Shown piece by piece: positions 20,116 to 33,021 of a DNA stretch of 64,000 nt (its first letter is position 1; each line of letters opens with the position of its first letter). The stretch is from Protea cynaroides (Eukaryota; Streptophyta; Magnoliopsida; Proteales; Proteaceae): NCBI GenBank assembly GCA_028583415.1, contig CM053265.1, positions 25,428,830-25,492,829 of the forward strand, read 5' to 3'. Below the pieces are notes generated by a model. The model was given only the letters and a program-made list of their open reading frames with translations, did no database searches and was not told the DNA's origin. Position numbers and translations under genes: made by a program.

Positions 20116-20760
20116 CTTCCATGATATTATCCCCCCAAAAAAATCTTCATGCCATCTGAGGCAAAGCCTTATGTTGAGATTCTAGTAGTTTGAAATGTGA
20201 ACTTGCACAGTTGGGTATAGAAAAAGCCACCAACTTCAACAAAGTTTCCTTACCAGCATGGGATAATAGCTTGGACTTCCTCCCCGGCACCTTCCTAGAG
20301 ACCTTTTCATTAATGTCCACAAAAAGTGATTTTTTGATATCCCAAAATCCACTAGAAGTCCCAATACTTATTGTCGCCTATGCCATATAAAATCTTCAAC
20401 ATCCTAGAGAACCATTGTTTCAGTTTCAATGGCGTGTTGGGGCTAAAAGTAAGAGATGATTTCTTAAAGTTAATAGCTTATCCCAACGCAGCACAATAAG
20501 TCTTCAAACAGTCTTGGAGTGCACATACTTCAGAGAGATGAAGCTCAGAAAATAAAAAACAGTCATCAGCAAAGTGTAAGTGAGTAATCAAAAGAGTTTG
20601 TCCTTAGATACAAATTCCTACTGTAAGACGCCGCTCATATGCCTGTAGTAACAAACTAGAGAGACCTTGGGAGCATAAAAGAAATAAATCTGGTGACAAT
20701 GGTTCCCTTGTCGTATTACTCTGGTATGAAAGATCTTCTCCAAAGGTACCCCATTTGTGA
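20116..20760 (-). pseudogene. LINE reverse transcriptase, minus strand
   Basis: On the minus strand: REPLSPDLFLLCSQGLSSLL (the usual RQGDPLSP motif), HLHFADDCFLFSELH with the catalytic FADD, then AINFKKSSLTFSPNTPLKLK. It continues with KVPGRKSKLLSHAGKETLLK and SSHFKLLESQ. This is an L1-clade plant LINE. The 5' end (endonuclease, ORF1) is missing or unrecognisable, as is common for 5'-truncated insertions. Stops and frameshifts are present. Confidence 0.8.
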
Positions 20761-20907
20761 AACTTGCATCCAAAAATACAGACTAATTTAAAATTTTCTC
20801 ATGTAACAAATTCTCCTTCCGACACTAGCCTAGCATTCATATCATCAATTGAGTGTATTAAACTCTAGGTAAGAGCTAAAACCCTTTTACTTTTAGTATA
20901 TAAGCTT
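20761..20907. other. Junction between LINE and H2 LTR
   Basis: A short unassigned stretch. The LINE 5' boundary and the H2 LTR start both lie in or near it. Confidence 0.4.
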
Positions 20908-23176
20908 TGTCTGAAAAGAATCAGTCGAACCAACCTTAACTTGGCCACCCTGAACCAATTTAGCATAGGCGGTGGACCAAGGTGGTCGATAAAATGAGCC
21001 TGATCGACTGCCACTATTGTCATTGACTACCTATCCTCAGAACTGGGCCAATTTGAGTTTTATTAATTGGGATTGGTTTCAACTGGTTCGCAAGCACCCA
21101 TGGTCATCCCAAGTCATGTGGGATCCATATTTAAATGTGTTGGAGTGTCAGTTGACAACCTCTAAACCTCCTCTATTACTCTTTTACTTGTAATTGGATT
21201 CTCAAGAGAAGAGTTGCAGTATAACTCTAACTCTTGTGTAACTCCCTAATATAAACTCTCTAAGAACCATAATTAAGATCATTAGAACCTTTGATACCTT
21301 TTGGAAGAGAGGGAATGAACACTAAAGGAAGAAGAAGAGGAAGAACCACTATTGCAGGTCCTCCCTCAAACTTTTTGTTGGAACTCTACCTAGCATAAGC
21401 ATTAAGGTAACCTCTAAACTATTTTTACATTACATAGATTGAAACCTTAATGATCCTATGAGGTAAAACCTAACCTCTGATCATGTTAGAATAATATTCT
21501 AAAAGCCGTTAATGGATATTAGGTAGGATTGTTCAATAATGCTTATAATGAATAAACTGATGAAAGTGTTCCATGTAAGACATGATAATGAGTTATAACG
21601 TTGGATTATTGTTGGGAAATGGAAATTAATGTAGTAGAGACCTTAAGAAACCCTATGTGATTGCTTCGACCCTGGCCATGGAGATCTGATCAAAATAGAT
21701 TCAGTTCGAGCTCACTGGTAAGAAGCGGTTGACAAAATTGACTTGATCAACTGCCTCTACTGTCATCAGTCGCATGTGTTACAGTGAGGTACCAATTGGG
21801 TATTTTCAATCTCAATCGACCAATTAGACTATGTTAACCATCCCATACCTCAAGAATGATACAATAGACATTATAGAATGATTGGTTTGATTAGAATGTA
21901 CTCCTAAGAGTGTAAGCACGTGTCTTTGCAAAGCTGACATTTATAGGCAGAAACCATATTTGCATATAACCCATGGGAATAGGATTCTATCCTAACCAGT
22001 GGTTGAAATCTATCATAAAACATCTATAAAAGTGACCCTAAAGAGGTGCAAGCCCCTGGAATCGATATTGACCAAAAATACCTAATCAGTTGATGAAATT
22101 GAGTTGATCGACCACCTCAGTTGATCGATCACCTCCATCGACCACCTGTTAACAGCAAGCCTGTTTTGGTTGAATTCTCAACCAAGGACTTTGAGACTTA
22201 ACTAATTAACCCTGGATATATTTGTAAGACTAATGAGGATACCCTAGACTTAATATCAGTGTGCCTAAACAATCATAGGTAAAACCATGTATCAATTGTA
22301 TTAGGTAAACTGACGTAGGAAAACAAGGGAAAGGACTCTATTTGCTATAGAGTAGGGATTAGCTCACAATCATAGGTGAGGGATTAGCTTTGTTTTATTT
22401 TCTTATTTTTGTGTGGATGTGCTTGCTACTTGTTTGGATTACTATGTGATAACATGTCATCCAATAACTGTGATAGTTGTTCATGTATTTTGCATATTAT
22501 TAACTCTATATTGGATTAGTAGATTATGGATTATTTGATAACATGTGGATGTTTAATAACATGATTGTTTGTCATTTACTTGTGTCCTAGTGGATTCAGA
22601 TGGCTAGAATGGGACGGTTCATCTGGGTCTATTAAGCTAGGATACGGGTATTTACATTAGTAATATTCTTTATTTAAGTTTTAATATCCCGTGACCAACA
22701 ACCCTTGCCAACAGGGGTTTAGGTATTGGCATTGGCTTATGCATGGGCCAACCATGGTTTCATACTCTTTTACAGCTGGAGTAAGGTTCTGGACATGGGC
22801 TAGGAGCCATCCATTAGTGTCTCAAGTGAAAACTAGGGATGAGTCCAATTTAAGTGCTCCTACGATGGATCGAGAGCACACCCTAGAACTAAAGTGAGGC
22901 TTACTACTGTGATGTGTAATGACAGGAGGAAGCCTATGATGGGGAAATGTTGGTATGATGCTAGGATGGTGTGTTCTTGTGTTGTATCTTCATTCTTTAT
23001 GTAATGATTTACATGCGGTGTAGCCAAGTATATTTCATTCACCTCACCCATGCTTGGGTATTCGTCATCAGTATTTAGGTGTGATGCTACTTACGCATGC
23101 TAGTTCACAAACCATATTAACCTTAATATATTATTCATGCATTGTGTGCTTGTGTGTGGTAATTTCTTACTGAGCA
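20908..23176 (+). repeat. H2: old LTR, part left of element B
   Basis: This diverged LTR aligns with the other LTRs at its start ('tcgaaccaacc...caccctgaacc' near 20934), and has a TATA box at 21250-21255, a GA-rich leader (21290-21345) and a donor-like TAAG|GTAACC near 21400. A 'gtgagggattag' and 'catgtcatccaat' middle (22375-22475) follows, then 'cttactgagca' before B. It carries GATCGACC-type motifs around 21720-21790 and 22080-22145. It continues after B at 45142. The left edge is approximate. Confidence 0.65.
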
Positions 23177-23541
23177 TGTAAGACCCGCACTGCATTAACT
23201 TAGTCTAACCTTGTCGTGCCACGTCTTCCCATCATTCCTGGACCAAGTGGACCCAGCGTGTGAAGATAGATCACAAACTAGGAATGAGAATCGAGTTAAA
23301 AACACGGAAAACATACCTAAGGTCGCATACCTGGGTAGGTATGGTCGACCGTAAGGAAGGGAACAAAAATCTCAAATCTAGAACCCCACAGTCGATGATT
23401 TTGACCCTATGGTTGATAGTTTATGCGACCATATGATCGACCGTGAGACCTCAGATCAGACTTTGAGTTTTGAAAACTTTTCGAAACTAAGGGATTACTT
23501 TCCTAATTGAAAGAGGACTCTATATGGAGAGTTTTCCTCTA

Positions 23542-23547
23542 TATAAA
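23542..23547 (+). promoter_or_regulatory. TATA box of the B 5' LTR
   Basis: TATAAA in 'cctctatataaaggacg', about 365 bp into the LTR and just after the first motif array. The B 3' LTR has it at 43159-43164. Confidence 0.7.
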
Positions 23548-23691
23548 GGACGCCCTTAGCCCTTTTTCACTATTTTAGAACATTAGTAAACCCTAGAGAA
23601 AGAGAATGAAGAAAAGGAAGAGAAGGAGAAGAAGAAAAAACTAAGGAGAGGAATTTTCTGAGAAGAGATTGACTCTCTATCACAGGCAAAG

Positions 23692-25118
23692 GTATGAATC
23701 GAATCTTTGGAGATGTAAACTCTAAGGAATAAGACTTTTACGAAAGATAGGCAATATCAACCTATTATGATCTATGTGATTTCCTTGAGAAAATCCCAAG
23801 GAGAATCATGAGGAGTGAATTTGATGATTGGTTGATAAGAAACTACTAATGATGGCCATAGGATAACCTTATAATAAACCCCATTGAAGATCAGAAGAAT
23901 TGACCCAAGAAGAACTCGAATTGCATGTAGTTTGTGACAAGAAATATCAAGGTCGCAGCTACGGTCGACCATAGCATGACCAGAATGACTAGAGGATCGA
24001 CCATAGGCATTCGGAAAGATTTCAGAAACCATATGGTCATAGCTACGGTCTTACGATATGCGACCGTAGGGTAACGACTATAGGCAGTAAGATCGATACA
24101 GTATGTGACCATAGGACCAATCTGACACCTATCAGTACATTGTTTTGATTTTTGACTACTGTAACATGTCACATATGAACCCTAACATAAATTCATATAA
24201 CTTTTAGGTTGTTAAATCAATTCAAAGAGAATTTCAAGGCTTGGAAGGAGATCGAGTATTGCTAATAGGTGAGGGAAGAAGACCTAAACTAATTGGTTAA
24301 TAACAAACTGTTTATTTTATTGAGTCCAATGCCATGATTGATTCCATGCTTGTATGCTTATAATGTGCATCTCACATGTCATCCAATATTCCTACTATTA
24401 CTGTTCATGCATATTTAATTCTGTTTATTTATAACATTATGATGATGATGATGCTAGGAATAGGCATGTGAATGAATGTGTGTGGTTGGTGTGTTGGATG
24501 CGAGTGGAACATCAGGGGAGGATGTGACATGGTGGTCTTTGACCTTGTCACCAGACTCTAGCTCTATCTCTACTCAAGTCTTGCCCACTAACATCATCGT
24601 ATCGTCGTTACCTTAGCAGAACTATTACGTAGTAGGGCATTAGGGGAGGTGGTCTCGGACAATGTGGTCTCTGACTCTGCCGGGGGGCCTTAGCTTTATC
24701 TCTATGGACGTATTGAGGGATGCTGGGGTGAGGCCTTGGATACATTGTTTGGCATTAGGATTGGTTAGTTGAGAACCTTGTTTGCAAGCCCTCACTAATA
24801 GGGGCTTATGTGTTGGTATGGGTAGGGCATCAGGGGAAGTGTTGGCGGTGTTTGATTCGGACACTTTAGCTCTATCTCTATTCCATGGTGGGTGCATGTG
24901 GGACGGCAATGGTGTTTGATCCATTGGGCGGATTCACACACTCGTGTATAGAGGTGCGACGACCACCAAATCTTTCTATAGCATGTTGTAAACTTATAAA
25001 CCAGACCAAAGATATGAATTGAATGAATGCATATGTTTTTTGTATTATTTTGTTTGCTCACTGAGCCGTGATGTGTGCTCACCCTTTCGACGTCGAATAT
25101 TTTTAGTTGATGATGCAG
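23692..25118 (+). other. Predicted intron inside the B 5' LTR
   Basis: Donor GCAAAG|GTATGA and acceptor TTTTTAGTTGATGATGCAG|GT, 1427 bp apart. The acceptor is almost unchanged in S1, S2, A, C and E, although the rest of the LTR middle differs. Prediction only. Confidence 0.4.
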
Positions 25119-25138
25119 GTCCTACTATTGAAGAATAT

Positions 25139-25240
25139 ATGAATGCGCTTACGTATGGACATGTTTCTATGATGAATGTAGAAACTGAAGAAGATGCGCA
25201 TGATTCATCATGCGAGTGCAACCAATGTGTTTTTGCTTAA
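25139..25240 (+). CDS. LTR mini-ORF, B 5' copy (33 codons)
   Basis: An open frame starts MNALTYGHVSMMN and ends SCECNQCVFA then TAA. It matches the S1 copy in length and Cys spacing but differs at many other positions, including an acidic ETEEDAHD before the Cys cluster. Confidence 0.55.
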   Translation: MNALTYGHVSMMNVETEEDAHDSSCECNQCVFA

Positions 25241-25520
25241 GTTTAGTTATAATTTGAACATCAGATATGTAATTGATTATTTATTTTTATGTTTTGTGGT
25301 TTGGAGATAATTAGATTAAATACTTATTTATCACTGTTAGACTTTCAGTTCATTATCTGTATGAATTTCTTTTATTTGTTTATTGCCTCTAATTATTAAT
25401 GTGCAATGTGTGTGTGGTTTGATATGGTGGGTAAATCTATACAAGATCCTGGGTGAACCATTGGTTTATTGGCAGTTCATCACACCATTCTGATTAGACC
25501 AAAATTAGGGTGTGACAACT

Positions 25521-25532
25521 TGGTATCAGAGC
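25521..25532 (+). promoter_or_regulatory. Primer-binding site of element B
   Basis: TGGTATCAGAGC, three bases after the LTR end; complementary to plant initiator tRNA-Met. Confidence 0.9.
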
Positions 25533-25564
25533 TTCTCTGGTTCTACCCATTGACCTAACTACTT

Positions 25565-25650
25565 CCACATGAGTCCTGAACTGAGTTAGGATAAAATTAA
25601 AAGCTATAATAAGAACACACCATAAGCACCTGTGTTGTATGAGACAAAAA
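25565..25650 (+). other. Conserved leader box of B
   Basis: 'actgagttaggataaaatt', 'aataagaacacacc' and 'ctgtgttgtatgagac' match the leaders of A, C and H3 in order and spacing, between the PBS and the aORF end. Confidence 0.5.
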
Positions 25651-25689
25651 CTAAGAAAGTGAATAATGCACATATGTAAAGGGAAAACC

Positions 25690-25806
<117 letters not shown>

Positions 25807-25832
25807 GAATAAGAAAAATGTACATCCAAATT

Positions 25833-25865
25833 AGAGTACAGTCCATAATCTGGATCGTTACTTTG
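25833..25865 (+). other. Leader hairpin element of B
   Basis: 'agtacagtccataatctgg' and 'atcgttact' correspond to the H1, A, C and H3 elements. It lies about 35 bases beyond the aORF stop. Confidence 0.5.
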
Positions 25866-26331
25866 TAGTATAAAAGGGAAAAATAAATGAATGATATCAT
25901 GGAGCTATTGTAAGACCGGTATCAAACTAACCCGGTCTTACAACCTTGAACCAGGTCTACCCATCATGGTCGAGCCAAATGGATCAAGTACGTGAGGGAG
26001 ATCGCGATCCCAGGTATTAAACTAGCCCAAAAACACTAAAAATAGGGGGAGGGTCGCACACCCAGCTAGGCAGGGTCGGACCCCTAAGATAGAAAGTCAG
26101 ACCTTGAGTTTTTAACTGGGGGTCGGACATTTTAGAACCAGGGGTCGATGGAAAAGTCAGACCCTAAGTTTTTAACCGGGGGTCAGACATTTTAGAACCA
26201 GGGGTCGACGGGGTCTCCGACCCCCTCATCGACCCCCAGTCTGTCGACAGAAACCGTGATTTGGAAACTTTCCAAATTTCAATGGGATTCTTTCCTAATC
26301 TCAATGGGACTTATTTTTGGAGTTTCTACTC

Positions 26332-26339
26332 TATAAATA
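26332..26339 (+). promoter_or_regulatory. TATA box of S2
   Basis: TATAAATA after the first array and before 'agacatccctaag'. In S1 the same place reads ACAAATCG. Confidence 0.65.
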
Positions 26340-27855
26340 AGACATCCCTAAGCCTCTTTCACTCATTTTAGAACCCTAATTGGATTGAGAGAAAGAGAAG
26401 AGAACGAGAAGAGAAAGAGAAGAGAAGGAAAGTGGAGAAGAAGATCAAAGAGGGCTTCAGAGAGACAAGCCTAATTCTCAGGTATGGGTACTATCTCCAT
26501 GTAATTCTACAGATCTTAGAATGGATAGTGAAGAGGGAATGATCTAGGAGAAACCCAAATCATCGATCCATGGTTAGGTTTTCATGGAAAACCATGGGGG
26601 AAATCATAGAAAACATGTAAGTGAATAAACTATGGTTCTAAGTCATAGAACAGGTTTGTAATGAGTTGTAGAAGCAAGTCATAGGACCCCAAACATGAAG
26701 GAATGGACTGAAGGATGAAAATTTGACGAAACCCACAAGTGGTCGCACAGGGGGTCGATGGCCAATCGACCCTACCAGTCCCTAACAATCGACCCCCAGT
26801 GTTCAGGAAATCCAGACTGTGGGTGGTCGCACCCAGGGTCGATGGAACATCCGACCCTGGCATCGACCCCCAGTTAACAGCATGCTTTTCAAAGTCAGAA
26901 TTAATTCTAATTATTTTTATCGACTTGATTAGGTTTTCTAGAGTTATAATATCGATATATAGTTGATTCTTAAAGCTTGAAAGAGGACCCATGATCAAGC
27001 AAAGGTGAGGGAACAAGACCTAAACTAATTGGATAATAATAAATAGTTTTACTCTTGAGTCCAATGCCATGATTGATTTTATGCGTGTATGATTGTATGT
27101 GCATTCAATATGTCATCCAATATTTATATTATTACTGTTCATGCATATTTAATTATTGTTTATAACATGATGATGATGATGATGATAGGAATAGGCATGG
27201 GGATGTATGTGTGTGGTGGGTGTGCATGATGCAAGCGAGTATCAAGGGGAGGTGTCATAGGCGGGGCCTCAGCACTCTAGCTCTATCTCTAACTCAAGTC
27301 TTGTCCACTGACATCGTCGTATTGCCATTACCTTAGCAGAACTATTACGTCGTAGGGTATGAGGGGAGGTGGTCTCGGACCGTGTAGTCTCTGACTCTGC
27401 CGGGGAGCCTTAGCCCTATCCCTATGGACGTATGAGGGATGCTAGGGTGAGGCCTTGGATACACTGATTGGCATTAGGATTGGTTAGTTGCGAGCCCAGT
27501 TTGTGAGCCCTCTTCAGCAGGGGCTTACCTGTTGGTATAGGCAACGGGTACAACAATAAACGTGACCTTTGCGTGTACATTGTCCATGGTGGGTGTATGT
27601 AGAACGACAATAAATGTTACCTTTGGGCGGCTTCACACACTCGTGTATAGAGGTGCGACGTCAATAAACGTGACCTTTGGTCACCTATCCTTCCTATAGC
27701 ACATTGCAAACTTATTTACCAAACCAAAGATTTGAATTGAATGCATGCATATGTTGTTGCATTGTTTTGTTTGCTCACTGAACCATGATGTGTGCTCACC
27801 CTCTCGACGTCGAATATTTTTAGTTGATGATGGAGGTACTATAGTTGCAGATTAT

Positions 27856-27957
27856 ATAAATGCTCCGGTGTATGCGCGTGTTGCTGCGATGGAAGTTGAA
27901 GACTTAGAGGATACGCATGACCCCTCATGCGAGTGCAACTCATGCGTATTCTATTAG
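27856..27957 (+). CDS. LTR mini-ORF, S2 copy (ATG changed to ATA)
   Basis: The 33-codon frame is open and ends SCECNSCVFY, but the start codon is ATA. It would need upstream initiation or is dead. Confidence 0.45.
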   Translation: MNAPVYARVAAMEVEDLEDTHDPSCECNSCVFY

Positions 27958-28242
27958 AATTTTATTTGAATTTATTAAAGGATGTAATTGATATTTTATT
28001 TATTTATGTCTCAGTTGATACAACAATAACTTGATATTTTAATTATGATTATTACAGTTAGAGTTCTCAGTTCATTTACTATAAGACTTCCGCTATTATG
28101 TATTTATTTTAATTATGGTTGTGAATGTGCATGATTTTATTTTTAATGGATACCGCTTATTAGAGATCCTGGTTGAACCGTTGGTTTATTAGCGGTTCAT
28201 CACACCATTTTAAATGGTGCAGAATTGGGGTGTGACAGCTGT

Positions 28243-29325
28243 AGGTGCTGGAGGAAGAGGTGCCTCACGATCTCTATCATAGTCCTCAGCATAAATTCTC
28301 GCGAGTCAGGCCACCTAAGTTTGAGTCGCTCGGAGACTAGTTGTCAGATCCACTACCCGCTGGTCTGTAGAGTGCTAGGCATCTAGAAGCTCTCCTATTC
28401 TCTAATCAGTTACGCACTGAGCCTCCTGAATCTCACGTAGCAGCCCCATCATATCATCTGGAGGTGGGTGTGAAGGGCCAGTTGAATGGGAAGCCTTAGA
28501 AGGGTTAGCTCTAGTAGAATGTTGTAGTGATGGAGGAGGGATGGCATCCACATCCATGTACATCAGATCATCATCCTCCTCATCATCACTCTTGTTTGCC
28601 TCTGCTACTGCCTCTACTGCTACCTCTGCTGCTGCTGCTACTGTCGCCTTTGCATCTGCTGAAGCTACCCGAGTGATAGGACGTCTCATAGCATTCCTTT
28701 CATCATCACTGACTTGTATCTCTCTCATGCCCATCCAACTGATAGCCTCCAAATCCAGGTAAATTGAGAAGGTGTCTTCAAGGATCCTCTCCTCCACTAG
28801 GTCCCCAGTAAACGAGCGAGCAAGGTGGAGATCAGCCACCCATAGGGCAAGTGACCTCTCGAGTCAGGCAATGTAGCTCTGTGCATAGTCCGAAGAATAA
28901 TATATGGGAGGCAGACAGGCTGCCTAGTACAGATATAGTACAGTAGGTACTGAGTTAGCTGTGAGACCATCTCGTAGTGTCTGCCCTGGGGAATAAGATT
29001 ATACTGGATAATCTTACAGTAGACCCGTGGCTCTGGACACGGGTTGACTGCTTTCATCTCCCAGTGGTCATCCCAAAGAATCTGATTATCTATTTTTGCA
29101 CGTACCTATGTAGACAGAAACTGTTGCTCTCTGGGTGCATAGTAAACCAACTAACCATCGTTGAAAATTCCTAAGAGATCAGCCAACTCCTGACAGTTGA
29201 AAGAGATCTGAACCCCTTTCACCCAGCTGGTGATCCGAAGCTCTCTACCCTAGTCAACATCTTCTAGGTCACCTTCTACTAGTAGATGCAGTAGAACAGC
29301 TTGACCAAGTCCGAGTGAGTACAAG
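28243..29325 (-). pseudogene. aORF of element B
   Basis: Read on the minus strand from 29325: VKGVQISFNCQELADLLGIFND, then MKAVNPCPEPRVYCKIIQ, LTQYLLYYICTRQPVCLPYI, HLPYGWLISTLL, EDDDLMYMDVDAIP, MMGLLREIQEAQ and a tail DYDRDREAPLPPAP. It is collinear with the A copy. The true end (PTAP, TGA) is at 25901-25908 beyond S2. The N-terminus is cut off by element C at 29325/29326. There is one frameshift near 28840 and a few stops. The central part is highly similar to A, while the Ala-rich segment differs in length. Confidence 0.8.
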
Positions 29326-29592
29326 TCTCACACCATAATTTTGGCTGAACCAGAAGAGTGAGTGAACCGTCACTGAACCAACGGTTCACAGTGTCTACTC
29401 ATACAAACCATTACACATAACCATAATCTGAATATAATAAAATACAGCGGAAGTCTTAAATTAAATGAACTGAATTTTCTATTGATAATTTAAATAAAAT
29501 ATCCAGTTTATTTTCCACACCAAAATGTAAATAAATATCCTTACATCAATTTGTAAATCCAACTGAAAATAAATAAATAAATTAAACAAATC

Positions 29593-29694
29593 CTAGAGGT
29601 ACACACAGAAAGGGCACTCGCATGAAGCGTCATACTCGTCCTCTCTTGCTTGCACTTCTAAAGCAGCAACACCTCCATACGCCGGAGCATCCAT
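29593..29694 (-). CDS. LTR mini-ORF, C left copy (33 codons)
   Basis: An open frame starts MDAPAYGGVAALE and ends SCECPFCVYL then TAG. The C subfamily is strongly diverged from A and B in the rest of the LTR, yet length and C-x-C-x2-C are kept. Confidence 0.55.
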   Translation of the reverse strand: MDAPAYGGVAALEVQAREDEYDASCECPFCVYL

Positions 29695-31202
29695 GTAGTC
29701 CTCCACAGTATAACCTGCATCAACATCTAAAAATAGTGTGTACACAAGTGTGAGCTCACAACTTAGCTCAATAAGATAACCAGACAATGCAACAAACATA
29801 TGCATGAGTAACATTCACATTATGGTTTGGTTTTAAGTTTCCAATGTGCTATAGAAAGGATTGGCGGCCACCGCACCTCTATACACGAGTGTGTGAAGCC
29901 ACCCAATGGATCAAACACCACCGTCGTCCCACATGCACCCACCATGGAATAGAGATAGAGCTAAAGCATCCTGATCAAACACCGCCAATACTTCCCCTGA
30001 TACCCTATCCATACCAATACGTAAGCCCCTATTGGCAAGGGCTTACAAACTGGGCTCGCAACTAACCAATCCTATATGTTATCACAGTAGGCCCTATCAT
30101 AGCATAGCTCCCTACGGCATAGAGATAGAGCTGGAGTCTAGTGGCCAGGCCAGAACCAAAGTGCCACTTCCTCTCCCTGATACCCTACCCGCACCAAGCA
30201 TGCTAAGACAGAACGATACGAAAATATGCTAGTGTGAGGAATGATCCCAGACCCCAGGCCCTTCCCATTCCACACACCAACGAAAACAATCACATGCCTA
30301 ACAGTCACATCCTAGCATAGCGAGTATGCATGAACAATAATAATAACTGAAAGTAAAGGATGACATGTGAGTATGCACAAACATCAGTCCATAGAATCGT
30401 AATTATTAACAACGTTTTACTGTTATTAAATTATTTGGGTTTAGGCCCGACTCCCTTACCTGACGCATGTTTGATAGCTTGCTCCATGTCATGAAATCCA
30501 AACTTGCTATCACAAGGTCCTACAAGATGTTAGGGTTGAGTTAGAATAGTTTTTCTTAGGGTTTACGTTGGTCGAAAAAACAACAAGGTCAAAACACTCC
30601 TCACAGTGCAGACCAATCGCGAGTACCGATCACAAGTACCGGCCGTGGTATTGTGGGGAACGGTGCGATCGCTGTGGTTGACCGGTCCCCACAGATTAGT
30701 CTCCGGGAGATACCGGTCGCAGGTACCGGTGGCATAGGGTGCGACAGGTTTGGTCGACCGGTATGTCTCTAGAAGACCATACATTTGGTTCTCGCCTTCC
30801 ATCGGTCACCCCCTATTGATTCTAGGGTTTCTCCTATACATTATAGGTCTAAGCAATGAGTTAGAGTTGTTTCCAACTCCATTCAAGTCCCAGTTTCGAT
30901 GATCTTCAACCTAGAACTTGAATCTAGGGTTTACCGACTGGATTAGGGTTTGACGGAAAATTCATATTTTGATCAACAGTTCGCCTTACATGGTATTGAT
31001 CTAATCATGACTAACCATTCTAGAACGCTTAACGTAGAGGAAGGTTTAAGAACTTAACGTTGGTTCGCGGTAAAGTGTTCTTTGTCCAACGACAATGGCA
31101 GCTCTTCCCTCTCCTTCCTTAGCTCTTTCTCCTTCTTCAATCTCTTTCTCCTCTCTAGGGTTTGTGAGGATCAATGAAAAGGAATTAAGGAGGTTTAGGG
31201 GT

Positions 31203-31212
31203 CCTTATATAG
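31203..31212 (-). promoter_or_regulatory. TATA box of the C left LTR
   Basis: CTATATAAGG on the minus strand before 'acccctaaacc'. The C right LTR has the same at 38587-38596. Confidence 0.65.
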
Positions 31213-31495
31213 ACTAGGGTTGAGTTTAGGAAGTCCCCTTACATTAGGAAAGTCCTAGGGTTCAAAATTTGATAAGTGGGACCAGTAGAGATCTGTTTCC
31301 GGATCTAAGTGGTCTTCTGCACAGGCTATACCGGTCGACCGGTACCATCGACCGGTATGAAATATTTCATACTTTGAGGTCTATTTTTGTACCTGATTGT
31401 CATCCGCTCGTCCCGTCTGGCCCGGTGATGATTGGAAGAACTATTACGACATGAATGAAAGGTTTAAATCGGGTTCATGGAATGCGGTTATTACA

Positions 31496-31506
31496 ACTCC
31501 CCCACT
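31496..31506 (-). other. Polypurine tract of C
   Basis: AGTGGGGGAGT on the minus strand directly before the 3' LTR. Confidence 0.75.
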
Positions 31507-31579
31507 CTTAAAAGAAATTTCATCCCCGAAATTTGCATGTAGGTTTCACAAGTCCCCCACCCTTTAAATAAATTTCGGC

Positions 31580-33021
31580 CTTGAAATTTGAACGTACCTT
31601 GGTCCTCAAAAAGGTTAGGGTATTCCTTTCACATCGTGTTCTCTTCCTCCCAAGTGATTTCTTCTACATCTTGGCTTTTCCAATGCAGTTTCACATAATA
31701 GATATCCTTGCTTCGGAGATGTTGTACCTTTCGGCTTGTGAGCATCATAGGTACTACTTCAAATGTCAAGTCCTCTGTGAAGTCTGGTGGGTCTGCTGTC
31801 AAGATATGGGATGGATCCCTGACGTACTTCTTCAATAAAGAAACATGGAACACATCATGAACGCTTGACATGGATGGTGGTAGAGCCAGTTGATATGCCA
31901 TATTTCCACGTCTGGTCAAAATCTCGTATGGTCCCACCTGGGGCTTAGCTTTCTCTTCTTAGAAAACCATTTCAGACCTCGCACATGTGATATCTTCAAG
32001 AACATCTTATCACCCACTGCGAACTCCAGATCTTTACATCGGTTATCCGCATAGTGCTTTTGTCGAACTTGAGCTGTCTTCACTCTTTCCAAGATTTGAT
32101 CAATCACTAAACAAGTTTCTTCGACGAACTCTGGTCCTACAATCCTTCTCTCTCCCACCTCATTCCATAACAGAGGTGTACGACATTTTTTTCCCATAGA
32201 GTACCTCATATGGGGCCATTTGGATCGTAGCCTGGTAACTATTGTTATAAGCAAACTCGATGAGCGATAGCTTCTCGTCCCAAACTCCTTTAAAATCTAG
32301 GGCACACGCTCTGAGCATATCCTCCAAGATTTGAATAGTTCTTTCTGACTGCCCGTCTGTCTGAGGATGAAAGGCTAGGCTAAACTTCAACTTGGTTCCC
32401 ATGGCTTTCTGTAATCCTTCCCAAAACTTTGATGTAAAATGGGGATCTCTATCAGATACTATACTTTCTAGGATGCCATGAAGTCTGACTATATTATCCA
32501 CATATAGGTTGGCCAGCTTCTCCATGGTATATTGAAGTCTGACAGCGATGAATCGAGCTGTCTTGGTAAGTCGATCGACTATAACCCATACTGCATCCAC
32601 CGACCTTGGTGTCAAGGGTAGGCCAGTGACGAAATCCATTGTGATACAATCCCACTTCCATGCTGGCTCCGATAGTGGTTGTAGTAAACCTACGGGTCTG
32701 TATTTTTACTTTAACTTGCTGGCAATTCAGACATTTGAATACGAATCGAGCTACATCCGCCTTCATACCCCTCCACCAATATAGTCTTTTTAAATCATGG
32801 TACATCTTGGTGCTTCCTGGATGTACCGAATATGGGGTGTAATGAGATTTTATCATAACTCTATCTCTGATATTTGAGTCCTCACTCTCAGGTATACATA
32901 ATTGTCCACGATACCTAAGTACCTTGTCTGAATCTAAGGTAAAATCAGGGTTGCTTCTACCCTTCTCTAGATCTTTTTGCACAGTCTTGAGGTGTGGATC
33001 CTGTAGGATTTTTGACCTCAT
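31580..33021 (-). pseudogene. Element C integrase with chromodomain
   Basis: The zinc-finger part is HPGSTKMYHDLKRLYWW...FVFKCLNC (about 32690-32830). The core has MDFVTGLPLTP, VSDRDPHF and FHPQTDGQSER, so the three acidic positions are present. Then AYNNSYQATIQMAPYE, WNEVGERRIVGPEF and the C-terminal SVHDVFHVSLLKKYVRDP, with the chromodomain-like SRKVQHLRSKDIYYVKLHW...EEITWEEEN. Frameshifts lie near 31930, 32170 and 32690. Otherwise the frames are long, so it is better preserved than in A. Confidence 0.87.

Larger units (their letters stand above)
23177..25517 (+). repeat. 5' LTR of element B
   Basis: TGTAAGACCC to GGTGTGACA, 2341 bp. In order: a motif array of the GACCGTA variant (23320-23460), a TATA box (23542-23547), a GA-rich leader (23590-23690), a donor at 23691/23692, a second array (23948-24120), a GAT trinucleotide run, a splice acceptor (25118), the mini-ORF and the U5 end. 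Confidence 0.92.
25909..28237 (+). mobile_element. S2: solo LTR in the aORF end of B
   Basis: A 2329-bp LTR, TGTAAGACCG to GTGTGACA, flanked by GCTAT (25904-25908) and GCTGT (28238-28242), a duplication with one change. Removing it restores the aORF ending ...PTAP then TGA. It has an intact TATA box (26332-26339) and two GGGTCGA-type arrays (26049-26240 with a partial internal repeat, 26740-26880). It is closest to S1. Confidence 0.93.
29326..31495 (-). repeat. Left (3') LTR of C
   Basis: 2170 bp. The first base pair after T is changed (TCTCACACC for TGTCACACC). On the minus strand it has a GACCGGT-type array (31325-31360), a TATA box CTATATAAGG (31203-31212), a second array (30600-30780) and the mini-ORF. 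It ends ATTACA before the polypurine tract. Confidence 0.88.

Noticed and set aside
26630..27016. A 128-codon frame on the minus strand of S2, with a shorter relative at 8689-8928.
   Set aside because: It runs over the motif array and LTR middle, is not kept in S1 at the same length, and has no family motif.
28541..28762. A Ser/Ala-rich plus-strand frame.
   Set aside because: It is the reverse of the acidic, Ala-rich segment of the B aORF.
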